A stretch of DNA of 64,000 bases from Aptenodytes patagonicus. Taxonomy: Eukaryota; Chordata; Aves; Sphenisciformes; Spheniscidae. This document shows, piece by piece, positions 53,483 to 63,990 of this stretch (positions within the stretch are counted from its first letter, which is position 1; each line of letters opens with the position of its first letter). Under the pieces are notes generated by a model. That model was not told where the DNA came from. It was given only the letters and a program-made list of their open reading frames with translations, and searched no databases. Made by a program: the position numbers and the translations under genes. The stretch is taken from the NCBI RefSeq assembly GCF_965638725.1, contig NC_134951.1, positions 28,217,746-28,281,745 of the forward strand, given 5' to 3'.

Positions 53483-56400
53483 ATCTAAAATAACCAGCAG
53501 GAAATGCCAAGGAAAAGCTGGCACTTCAGTTCCACTTTCTTAGGATTTTGGTGCTTAACTCTGGGCAGAGGGAAGGAGACCGGCTGATGGGGATTCACAG
53601 CCATGTCCTATTTCTTGGAGTTAGGTCGCTGCTTCTGTAAAGACTTGCCTCAACTTTTAAGAATACTGGCTCATATCCCCTGATATATTCGCAGACAGAT
53701 GTGAACTTTGATCCTCTGTCTCACAAGAAGGTATCCTAACTTGTGGGTTATACCATACACTGGCATAGTTTACCTCCACCTCTTGCCAGTCAACCTCAGG
53801 AATAACATAAAGCCAAACCGCCACATCCCAGGAAAATTTCATCCCACGGGAGAGATAAAAGAGGTGTGAGTGACTGCTTGGGAAGGGAAGGATATTGGTG
53901 GAAGTGGAAGTCAGAGAAAGGGAAGATTTTCTCTTGGCTGTACTTTGTGTAATGCTTCATCTGGTAGATTTATTCGATTGCCTCCAGGCTCGGATGGCTG
54001 TTACATCTACTCCTGCAAAATAACACTTGCCATTTTGAACAAAAGGGCATCACTGTGCTAGTGGAGTTACAAAAAGTTACAAGATAAAAATGAAAGGACA
54101 GAATAGGGAATGAGAGGCCATCAAACGTGTGAAATCCGAGTGAAGGAGAGGGACCTAAAGCCAAGCCAACCCAACAGCAACAAGGTAACCAGCTTTCCTT
54201 ATGAAAAAGAGGGCCACAGCTGTGAAAAATTAAGGACAAAGCCTTATTTTAAGACATGTTTTAGGAACTTCTCCTTACTATACTATGTATGTTTTTCTCA
54301 CGTGTAGAGTGCCTCAAATACACAACTCAGTATAACATCAATTTAATATGTAGGATGACATCTATCATCATCTTAACACATCTCAATATGTTTTAATTTA
54401 CCAGTTCAATCTAATTATAAAATTCCTTACACGGACAATTATCCTTAACTTTTTTGAAGCTCTACAGGATCAGCTGTAATGACTTTTACACAATGAATAT
54501 ATTCCCCACTGTGCTTCATGAGTTCTAAGAATTTGTAAAAATTAGTTTTTATAGATAGAACAGGCATATTTCTATAACAAGACTCCTGAACATAACATAC
54601 TAGCGAACCTGAGTTACTCAGTGTTCCCTTTTCTAAAAGCTCATGCCCAGACTTTTATAAATTTTTATCATTTTAAGATGTCCTAAAAAGACAACATTTT
54701 TCAGAGAAAGAGTATCTTTTTTCTTTTGTTATTTTTCAGTTAGGTTTTTTTTTTTATAAAGGAGACACTTCTCCAGAATGAATATGCTATCATGATCTGT
54801 AGAAAATAAAAGATTATTCTAATTTTCATACCATATCTTTAAAAACTACTAGCACATTGTAAAATAAATTTAAGTCTTATTCAGTCTCTACAAATGTGTT
54901 TCCAACATCCTTATATGATTCAGTGTTGAAAAAACCACACAAACAACAATGGGGAGATATCCCCACTGAAAATACAAAACTAATTTCTAATTTCCAGGAA
55001 ACGCTGAACATGCTTTGAGCTGTGCAGTATAGAGATAACCATCTTGTGGGGCATGCCTCAACATCTCAGTGTACTAACGCTGACGTAATCAACATCTCCC
55101 ACAGTTCTGAAACTTTGGTTGTACGTTAGGGCAAAAACCAGGAAACCTTTAGTTACTTGGTCTTCAAGATCAGAGGACAACTGATCGCGGACTTGGCTAT
55201 TACGCGGCATGCAAGCTGGTCTTGGAACTAGTCATTCTCATTTTCCATTAATTTGCACACAACAAAGTCATTTAAAAAATAAACAGTGCCTGGATTAGCT
55301 GCAAATCATGATACATTTTTTAAAATCAAACTTTGATTTAATATGTTTTTTAATTTTCAGATATTCCTAACATTGTTTCCTTTATATCTTGAAAACAGTC
55401 TGTTGTCTTTCTGATTCTTTCCTTTCCAATGGCATAGAAATTAATTACTACAAAATATTTTGATATTGATTGAAGCCCCTGCAATCAAGTTACGAATTAT
55501 CTTCTCAGTTAAAAGAGGGGGTAGTATGTTTTTTGGCAATATCTTAAGCCTGTCAAGATGTATCCTTTTAGGTATGAGTGAACCTTGGGGAAAAAATGTT
55601 TAATTTGCTCCATAATCAACTGGTCTATGTGAGTGACTAAGGACAATACTATCAATCCATGCAGCAGTAGCAGGTCATGTAGCAATGTTTTAACATTTTT
55701 AGGGGAAAAAAAGTGCAAACATTTCAAGAGATTTGTTCTTAGCCCAGTGAACAAGAATAATTGTTATTATTTGCTCCATGTGCGTGAGCCAGAATCAGCA
55801 ATAGGGAAAGTTCTTGTATCAGCAAAGATAGGCCTTAAGGCAATTATAACCATCTTTTCTAATCCATGCACAACCATTACTGCACTCCTTCTGGAAAATG
55901 TAAAGCCTTTTCTTTGAAGTCAGCATGTTTTGATTTGTTAGTGGAATGCAAGCGTCACAGCCATGGCCACATGGAGACCTATCTTGGTCAATTAAAGATG
56001 TTAACAAAACTCAGGCTCAGCTTTAGATCGTGACTGCTTTGTTTGCTCTGAGCCCTTTGTGTATACTAAGCCAAATATTATGCACCCCCAAAGCCCATAT
56101 TTACTTGACTATGATAAATAGTTATGAAAAATATCTTTAAATGCATTAATTTGAATGTATTGAGTAATCACACCAATAATGCCTTTAGGAAGGCTGAAGC
56201 TCCTTATGCAGATTGGAGATACTGTGAAAGCATATTGAATGAATTTCAGTAGGAACTGCAGTCTTTTCAATAAAAAGGCGGAAAAGAAACGGGTTTTCTT
56301 TTTAAGCTGCCAAATAAACGTACAAACTACTACTGTTTAGGATCACTCGCTCCCAGTTCATTGCCTAATTTTGCCCAGCCAAGCCTCTTGCATCTATCCA

Positions 56401-58055
56401 CCCCCTGAAACTCTCACCTAGCTCTTCTCCTTAGCTCATACAAAGCCTATTTCTCTTTCTGGTTTCACTCTTTCCTTGGAAACTCACTGAGCACTGGCAG
56501 TAGAGCATGGAGAGGACCCTAGGGATGAGATGGGAGTTTGCAAGCCTTGGAGTGGAGCTGATGGCGCAACACAGTTCTTGAGCATGTAGTGACAGAGCAA
56601 TTATTGGAGCTATATTTTTGTGTGTGGCAACCCCACTTCTTCCTAACAGGAGTCCTGCATCGATGCCAAACAAACAAATCCTCATAACGATCAGCATTGG
56701 CCAGCAGTTTTGAAGGACCAAGTAAACTTGGAATTCTTTCCTCTGCCAGTTATGACAGGCAATATGAGAAATGCTGCAGTTGGATCTGGGCTAGAAACAT
56801 TTTTCTTGTTCTAGGAAAGTTTTTCAGATTTTAAATGTTTTCTTCTTCTTCACCGGCATGAAATCATGATCTTTCAGAGTAATTGGGCAGAAGTGCAGCA
56901 AGGAGATTTTCCTGATCCCAGAAAACTCAGTAACTTGATAATTAAGGCTTTCAAACAATATATGGGAAACCCAGCTTCAATCACATAATTCATATGACAA
57001 TCTGAGCCTCAAATTCCTTTGAGGAAAGTCTACTCAAAGATGACTTTAACCATAATGTTGGTGTGGGCTGAATCTTTTCCAAGACTTCTTCTGTACAAAT
57101 GCCATGTTGTATAAGTAATTTCACACTATTAGGGCCAGAAAAATAAAGAAAGAGTAATTAGTTGCGGATGGCTGATTTTAAGGTAGAGTTGATGAAGTCT
57201 CTACACACTGTGAAGATGAGTTAATTATTTCTGTAAAATAAAAAGATGAGCATGAGAATTGGAGAGCCAGTCTGCAACAGGGACCTGGATTTGTTTTTTC
57301 CATATCCAACCTGAGCGCTCTACCTACTGTATTGCCCTACCAGCTATTTTGGTTTCTCTACTGATAAATTTGCTATACGCTGTGCCAAGCTGTAATAAGA
57401 TCTATTTTGCAAGAGTGGTAACCCTAACGTGTAAATACCAGACTTTTGCCTACTTAAGATTCCCCTGTAATTCAGACTGGATACACTCTTAACACTTCCC
57501 CCAAACACTGCTTTAAAGAGTGAAAGGTGTTCTATGTATCTATTTTAATTATGTCTACATTAACTTCCAAGGAAATACTGCAGACCCATAGATTTTTTTA
57601 GGAGGGACTCATTCAGCTCTTTCAAGCACATGCTCAGCCCCAGCAAGCTCCACGGCAGAGATCCTGTTTCAGCTATGCAGTTCACGCAGCACCAAAGACC
57701 GATTCCCTGTCCTATGTTTTTTGTGACCTTAGGTAAACCACAGAAGAGCCATGCTGAAAGTTGCAGGCCCCAAAAGTGCTCTGTCCCCCTCAAAAAAAAA
57801 AAAAAGCATTAGCCATCAGGCTGTAAATAAGGCAGGACAGAGAGAAAAGGATGCCCTCTTCAGCCTGAAGTGCTGCCTTCACCTGCAGGTTAGGACTGCA
57901 GTAGGGTGCCTGTGGGCACCAGTCACGTCTTCATGGGCTTGGCCTTGCTACCCCTAACCGTGCTGTTGCGCTTCACGGCCGCTAAGCAGCCTTACAGCCA
58001 CCCACGGGCAACAGAAATGCCACAGACCTTGTAATTACCTGCAGATAACCGAATA
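53483..58055. other. Intergenic or 5' KLHL31 DNA, no gene recognised
   Basis: AT-rich with only short frames. It could contain a KLHL31 5' non-coding exon, but no CpG island or clear promoter marks one. An A13 run lies at about 57791-57804. Confidence 0.45.
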
Positions 58056-58056
58056 A

Positions 58057-58061
58057 GTTTG
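58057..58061. repeat. Provirus target-site duplication, left copy
   Basis: GTTTG directly before the LTR start TGTCGTGG. It matches GTTTG at 62788-62792 on the far side of the provirus (the match extends to AGTTTG if one LTR base is counted). Confidence 0.7.
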
Positions 58062-58612
58062 TGTCGTGGTTTAATTTCAGTCGGCAACTAAGCACCACGC
58101 AGCTGCTCGCTCACTCCCCCCCACCCGGTGGGATGGGGGAGAGAATTGGAAGAGCACAAGTTAGAAAAACTCGTGGGTTGAGATAAAAACAGTTTAATAA
58201 TTGAAATAAAATGATAATAATAATATGATAATAATAATAATACACAAAGCAAGTGATGCACAGTACAATTGCTCACCACCCGCCGACCGATGCCCAGCCA
58301 GTCCCCGAGCAGTGGCCCCCCCGGCCAGCTTTCCCCAGTTTATGTACTGAGCATGACGTCACATGGTATGGAATGTCCCTTTGGCCAGTTTGGGTCAGCT
58401 GTCCTGGCTGTGCCCCCTCCCAGCTTCTCGGGCACCTCCAGCCTTCTCAGTCAGTAGAGCATGGGAAGCTGAAAAGTCCTTGGCTAGTGTAAGCATTACC
58501 TAGCAACAACTAAAACATCGGTGCGTTATCAACTTTGTTCTCATCCTAAATCCAAAACACTGTACCAGCTACTAGAAAGGAAATTAACTCTATCCCTGCC
58601 GAAACCAGGACA
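58062..58612 (-). repeat. 3' LTR of the provirus
   Basis: 551 bases. On the minus strand it begins TGTCCTGGTTTCGGC and ends AACCACGACA. It holds a palindromic CRE (TGACGTCA, 58354-58361) and an (ATA)n-rich stretch. It retains the 14-base block 58394-58407 that the 5' LTR lost. Confidence 0.95.
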
Positions 58613-58615
58613 ATA

Positions 58616-58630
58616 TCCACCCCTTATTCT
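58616..58630 (-). other. Polypurine tract of the provirus
   Basis: The minus-strand sequence AGAATAAGGGGTGGA lies three bases before the 3' LTR start. Position and composition fit the plus-strand DNA primer of a retrovirus. Confidence 0.7.
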
Positions 58631-58698
58631 ATACCATCTGCGTCATGCTCAAGTCTCATATTTTCCAGTACGTTTTCATTAATCACCACCCCCTTTTT

Positions 58699-58734
<36 letters not shown>

Positions 58735-59069
58735 GATATCATTCCCTTCGTCTGTGGGCCATCCCTCTAAAATGTTCGGTGAGTTCATTTAGTCCATGAC
58801 TTCGGGCTCCATCTGTCATAATAATCTTTCAGGGCAGGAAAAATGGAGATGGTATGTGGTGTTGGATTGTTTCATGTTGAAGTCAGTTCTGGTACCATCA
58901 TCACTGTGCTTTGCTTGGTTTCACTGAAGTTATTCTTCATTAGTCTGGGTGATTCTTATTGTAATAACATTAGTATGGCATATAATATTATTAGTGTTAT
59001 TAGTATATCTGTGTATTATTAGTATAATTATTATAACTATAATTAGTACTTAACATCACATGATTCAGA
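58631..59069 (-). other. Non-coding 3' internal region of the provirus
   Basis: Between the pol stop and the polypurine tract there is no env or dUTPase-like frame. It holds a compound microsatellite, about ten TA then eight CA units (58699-58734), and an AT-rich run near 58960-59050. Confidence 0.75.
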
Positions 59070-62000
59070 TCATTGGCTATTCTCACCCAAAATCAAATCC
59101 CCTTGAGGTACACATCGGACTTCCCCATCCTTCCGCATTATCCACCAAGTGCACCCAGGTCCTTGAGCAAAAGCAATCCCACGGATGGGTCTGCCTCTGC
59201 CTGAGGCAGGAATAACCCAGACTGTCTTCCCCAGCATATTTTTTATGTGCACTACAGGAACTTTATTCCCATCTACACTACGTAAAAGTTCTGACTGGGC
59301 AGGGCCTGCTTGATTGGCAGATCCCCGAGTGTTGACTAACCAGGTGGCCTTTGCTAAATGCGTATCCCAATGTTTGAACGTCCCGCCACCCATTGCTCTC
59401 AGTGTAGTCTTTAACAGTCCATTGTATCGTTCAATTTTCCCAGAGGCTGGTGCATGATAGGGGATGTGATACACCCACTCAATGCCGTGCTCTTTGGCCC
59501 AGGTGTCTATGAGGTTGTTTTGCAAATTAGTCCCGTTGTCTGACTCAGTTCTTTCTGGGGTGCCATGTTGCCATAGGACTTGCTTTTCAAGGCCCAGGAT
59601 AGTGTTCCGGGCAGTGGCATGGGGCACAGGATATGTTTCCAGCCAGCCGGTGGTTGCCTCCACCATTATAAGCACAGGGCACTTGCCTTGGCGGGTTTGT
59701 GGGAGTGTGATATAATCGATCTGCCAGGCCTCCCCATATTTATATTTCAACCATCGTCCTCCATACCAAAAAGGCTTTAACCGCTTGGCTTGCTTGATTG
59801 CAGCGCATGTTTCACATTCATGGATAATCTGTGCAATAGTGTCCATGGTCAAGTCCACCCCTCGATCACGAGCCCATCTGTATGTTGCATCTCTTCCTTG
59901 GTGGCCTGAGGTGTCATGGGCCCACCGAGCTAGAAATAATTCACCCTTATGTTGCCAGTCCAGATCCACCTGAGCCACTTCAATCTTAGCAGCCTGATCC
60001 ACCTGCTGGTTGTTTTGATGTTCTTCAGTGGCCCGACTCTTGGGTACGTGAGCATCTACGTGACGGACTTTTACAACCAGGTTCTCCACCTGGGCAGCAA
60101 TATCTTGCCACAATGCGGCAGCCCAGATGGGTTTGCCTCTGCGCTGCCAGTTGCTCCGCTTCCATTGCTGCAACCACCCCCACAGGGCATTTGCCACCAT
60201 CCATGAGTCAGTATAGAGATAGAGCACTGGCCACTTTTCTCGGTCAGCAATGTCTAAAGCCAGCTGGATGGCCTTTACTTCTGCAAATTGGCTCGATTCA
60301 CCTTCTCCTTCAGCAGTTTCTACAACTTATCGCATAGGACTCCATACAGCAGCTTTCCACCTCCGATGCTTTCCCACAAGACGACAGGACCCGTCGGTGA
60401 ACAGGGCATATTGCTTCTCATTTTCTGGTAGTTCATTATACATTGGGGCCTCTTCAGCACGCGTTACCTCCTCCTCTGGCAATATTCCAAAATCTTTGCC
60501 CTCTGGCCAATCCATGATCACTTCCAGGATTCCTGGGCGACTGGGGTTTCCTATTCGAGCCCGTTGTGTGATCAGTGCGACCCACTTACTCCATGTAGCA
60601 TCAGTTGCATGATGTGTACAGGGGACCCTCCCTCTGAACATCCAGCCCAGCACCGGCAGTCGGGGTGCCAGGAGGAGCTGTGCTTCAGTGCCGATCACTT
60701 CTGAAGCAGCTCGAACCCCTTCATATGCTGCTAATATCTCTTTTTCAGTTGGAGTATAGCGGGCCTCGGATCCTTTGTATCCCCGATTCCAAAACCCTAG
60801 GGGTCGACCTCGAGTCTCCCCTGGTGCTTTCTGCCAGAGGCTCCAGGTAGGACCATTCTCCCCGGCTGCGGTGTAGAGCACATTTTTTACATCTTGCCCT
60901 GCCCGGACTGGCCCCAGGGCTACTGCATGAACTATCTCCCGTTTAATTTGTTCAAAAGCTTGTCGTTGCTCAGGGCCCCATTTGAAATCATTCTTCTTTC
61001 GGGTCACTTGATAGAGAGGGTTTACAATCAGACTGTAATTTGGAATGTGCATTCTCCAAAAACCCATGATGCCTAAGAAAGCTTGTGTTTCCTTTTTGCT
61101 AGTTGGTGGAGACATGGCTGTTATTTTGTTGATCACATCCATTGGGATCTGACGACGTCCATCTTGCCATTTTATTCCTAAAAACTGGATCTCCTGTGCA
61201 GGTCCCTTGACCTTACTTTGTTTTATGGCAAAACCGGCCTTCAGCAGGATTTGGACTATTTCCTTCCCTTTTTCAAAAACTTCTCCTGCTGTGTTGCCCC
61301 ACACGATGATATCATCAATGTATTGCAGGTGTTCCGGAGCTCCACCCTGTTCTAGTGCAGTCTGGATCAGTCCATGGCAAATGGTAGGGCTCTGTTTCCA
61401 CCCCTGGGGCAGTCGGTTCCAGGTGTACTGAACGCCCCTCCAAGTGAAAGCAAACTGTGGCCTGCACTCCGCTGCCAAAGGGATTGAGAAAAACGCATTA
61501 GCAATATCAACTGTGGCATACCACTTGGCTGCCTTTGATTCCAATTCGTATTGAAGTTCTAGCATGTCTGGCACGGCAGCACTCAGCGGTGACGTGACTT
61601 CATTCAGGCCACGATAGTCTACTGTTAGTCTCCACTCTCCATTAGACTTCCGCACTGGCCATATGGGACTGTTAAAGGGTGAGCGGGTCTTGCTGATCAC
61701 TCCTTGGCTCTCCAGTTGACGAATCAGCTCATGAATGGGAATCAGGGAGTCTCGGTTGGTGCGATATTGCCGCCGGTGCACTGTGGTGGTAGCGATTGGC
61801 ACCTGTTGGTCTTCGACCCTCAGCAACCCCACAACAGAGGGGTCCTCCGAGAGACCAGGCAAGTTGGACAGCTGTTTAATTTCCTCCGTAAAAAAACTCT
61901 CAGAAAAGTTACTGCAATTGCTAGTTGTCTCCACGAAATGGTCTCCGTGGTACAGTAATGGCTTCATTGCGAAGTTTACATACCACACTAATGTCAAGGT

Positions 62001-62168
62001 CAATGTTCTAAAAACAAACCTCACAAGCGAGACATTACTATTCACTGCAGACCACAGCAAACTGCAAAACCCAACACCAATCTTTAACATGTACAGCAGG
62101 AAAAAGAGCGCGATGCAGATTATACAAATCAATATCAAGAACAGAGAAACCAACATTGTGACCCACAA
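59070..62168 (-). pseudogene. pol: Retroviral pol with hydrophobic N-terminal leader, one in-frame stop
   Basis: Polyprotein frame in one phase from 62168 to 59070, interrupted by a single TAA at 60329-60327. Upstream part (613 residues): a hydrophobic leader (about residues 4-26, more hydrophobic stretches to about 66), three N-glycosylation-type sequons (NVS, NCS, NFS) within the first 90 residues, then reverse transcriptase from about 135 with catalytic Asp in ATVDIANAF (221), LPQG (253-256) and YIDD (283-286), a connection, and RNase H starting at FTDGS (about 590-594). The stop falls inside RNase H. Downstream (418 codons) are the rest of RNase H, with YTDSW and DAH, and integrase with H-H-C-C (HDTSGH, CETC) and an intact D, D-35-E triad (WQIDY, ESDNG, KIERYNG). 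Protease is not recognisable. The stop would truncate RNase H and remove integrase, so this copy is coding-defective as it stands. Confidence 0.92.
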
Positions 62169-62232
62169 CTACTAACAGATATAAGTTCCTTAATACACTC
62201 CGGTTAATCTGTTATTATCTCAAACCCTTTGT

Positions 62233-62250
62233 GCCCCACATTGGGCGCCA
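62233..62250 (-). other. Primer binding site, tRNA-Lys type
   Basis: Minus-strand TGGCGCCCAATGTGGGGC, 17 of 18 matches to the sequence complementary to the tRNA-Lys(1,2) 3' end that primes spumaviruses and some other retroviruses. Eight bases (62251-62258) separate it from the 5' LTR, more than usual. Confidence 0.8.
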
Positions 62251-62258
62251 AAAAGGAC

Positions 62259-62787
62259 TGTCGTGGTTTAATCTCAGTCAGCAATTAAGCACCACGCAGC
62301 CGCTCGCTCACTCCCCCCCACCCGGTGGGATGGGGGAGAGAATTGGAAGAGCACAAGTTAGAAAAACTCGTGGGTTGAGATAAAAACAGTTTAATAATTG
62401 AAATAAAATGATAATATGATAATAATAATAATACACAAAGCAAGTGATGCACAGTACAATTGCTCACCACCCGCCGACCGATGCCCAGCCAGTCCCCGAG
62501 CAGCGGCCCCCCCGGCCAGCTTTCCCCAGTTTATGTACTGAGCATGACGTCACATGGTATGGAATGTCCCTTTGGCCAGTTTGGCTGTGCCCCCTCCCAG
62601 CTTCTTGTGCACCTCCAGCCTTCTCAGTTGGTAGAGCATGGGAAGCTGAAAAGTCCTTGGCTAGTGTAAGCATTACCTAGCAACAACTAAAACATCGGTG
62701 CGTTATCAACTTTGTTCTCATCCTAAATCCAAAACACTGTACCAGCTACTAGAAAGGAAATTAACTCTATCCCTGCTGAAACCAGGA
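62259..62787 (-). repeat. 5' LTR of the provirus
   Basis: 529 bases, near-identical to the 3' LTR. It lacks a 14-base block and 6 bases of the (ATA)n stretch, and the outermost two bases are missing at the host junction. The CRE TGACGTCA is kept (62545-62552). Confidence 0.95.
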
Positions 62788-62792
62788 GTTTG
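62788..62792. repeat. Provirus target-site duplication, right copy
   Basis: GTTTG immediately after the trimmed 5' LTR end, matching 58057-58061. Confidence 0.65.
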
Positions 62793-63165
62793 CATGAGCA
62801 AGTGCAAATGACTCTGATGCTAACAGTGTCCCACCTGCCACCTGCAGCACCCCAGGGGCAGAGACCTCTCACGGCTTCTCCTGAGACTGGCATGGCTGTA
62901 CTGATGGACCTACCTTGCTGCTCTTGCAGAATAAGAATACATGCCATGGCGTTTCTTGGGGCAGGCTGCTGACTCACCTCCATGGGCTTACTTCAATTAT
63001 AGCTGTGCTTGTTCCGTACCACACTGCGTATTTAAATCAAGTCAAAAGAGGCAGAATAAAGAAAAGCACGTAGTCTTTATTATTACTGATAATTTGGTAG
63101 CAACCAACTAGTTCAGCTGCAGCCATGAGCAAACAGCCCGGCACGGAAAAGCCACTTTGGGTCGG
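62793..63165. other. Short intergenic stretch
   Basis: Between the provirus and the right-hand CpG island. No exon or repeat recognised. Confidence 0.5.
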
Positions 63166-63169
63166 GCCC

Positions 63170-63990
63170 CGTTAGCTGCGCCTGCCTTCGTGGGACAGGA
63201 GACCAGAGCTCAGGCCCGGGCCTGGGACACGGCTGCCTGCGCCGTCTGTCAGCAGGGCCCCGGCATGGTTCAGGCCCTGGCCATCGACCCCCGCCCATGA
63301 AACCCCCGGGGAAAGCTCAGACGTGGGCGCGGGGCGGCTCGGAGCGCCCGGCGGCGCGGCGAGGGACAGAAAGCCCGGGGGGGCGGGGGGGGGAGCTGAG
63401 GAAATTAGCGGGCACCGCGGGCCCCCGGCGGGGACGGGGAGAGGCGCTGCCACCTGTCCGCGCCCCTGAGGCAGGGCTAGGCCGAGCCGGGCCTGGCCGC
63501 GGCCCGCCTATGGCGCGGCGGGCGCTGCTACAAGAGGGGCGAGCGGGGGCTGAGCGTCCCGGGCGGGACGGGCATCCGGCCCCGGTGCCATGGCGGAGGG
63601 GCGGAGCGCCGCGCGGAGGGTGCTGGAGCTGAAGGAGCGGCTGGGGTCCGCGCAGGAGCCCGCGGAGGTACCCGCCCCGCGGCTGCTCTGGCGGAGGAAG
63701 GCGGGGGTTCCATCCGGGGGCGTCTGGAGGCTGCCCCGATCTGCTAACGTATACTATATATGTTTACGTGTATATATGTAACGCAGCAGCGGTGCGAGTG
63801 GCGTTGGGTGTGGTGATGGCGCTGGCGGGCGAAGCTCCGTGGTGGGTCCGTCTGAGCCCGCTGGCCCTCGCCGCGCTGAGGAGAGCCGGGCCCGCGCTGC
63901 CCCCCTCCCGCTGTCCCCCCTCGGCGTTGGCTGCCGGCCCTGCCGGGCAGGGAGAGGGGTATTTGAGCTGAGCGCAGCCAGCTGGGCTGC
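63170..63990 (+). promoter_or_regulatory. CpG island at right edge, promoter of an unidentified gene
   Basis: About 0.8 kb of dense CpG and G+C with GC boxes, interrupted near 63745-63780 by an alternating AT/TA tract. It resembles a housekeeping promoter. Direction is unproven; a candidate plus-strand first exon lies within it. From synteny LRRC1 is expected next to KLHL31, so the island might serve LRRC1 or another start. Confidence 0.65.
63590..63667 (+). CDS. Candidate first coding exon, unidentified protein
   Basis: An ATG in strong context (GCCATGG) opens 26 codons ending in GAG before a GTACCC donor, phase 0, in the middle of a CpG island. The peptide starts MAEGRSAARRVLELKERLG and is charged and helix-prone. 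I do not recognise it. It is not the N-terminus of LRRC1 as I know it. The VLELKERL pattern loosely recalls the start of a TFIIS N-terminal-like domain as in Elongin A, but 26 residues cannot support that. It may be a real exon 1 whose partner exons lie off the window, or a chance frame in G+C-rich DNA. Confidence 0.35.

Larger units (their letters stand above)
58062..62787 (-). mobile_element. ERVL-like endogenous provirus lacking gag and env
   Basis: A full LTR-to-LTR insertion of 4.7 kb, read on the minus strand: 5' LTR (62787-62259), primer binding site, a pol frame with one stop, about 440 bases of non-coding DNA, polypurine tract, 3' LTR (58612-58062). No gag, no recognisable protease and no env frame are present. 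Reverse transcriptase and integrase features and the 5-bp target duplication fit the class III (ERVL, spumavirus-related) group; class assignment is from general features, not a tree. The LTRs differ by about 10 substitutions in about 529 aligned bases plus two small indels, counted by eye. It lies upstream of KLHL31, in the same orientation. Confidence 0.93.

Noticed and set aside
58253-58492. Plus-strand frames of 60-80 codons repeated in both proviral LTRs (also 62444-62680)
   Set aside because: They are antisense frames in LTR U3/R sequence and occur only because the LTRs are duplicates.
58631-59069. env or dUTPase frame at the 3' end of the provirus
   Set aside because: No frame of useful length and no motif; the stretch is AT-rich and microsatellite-bearing.
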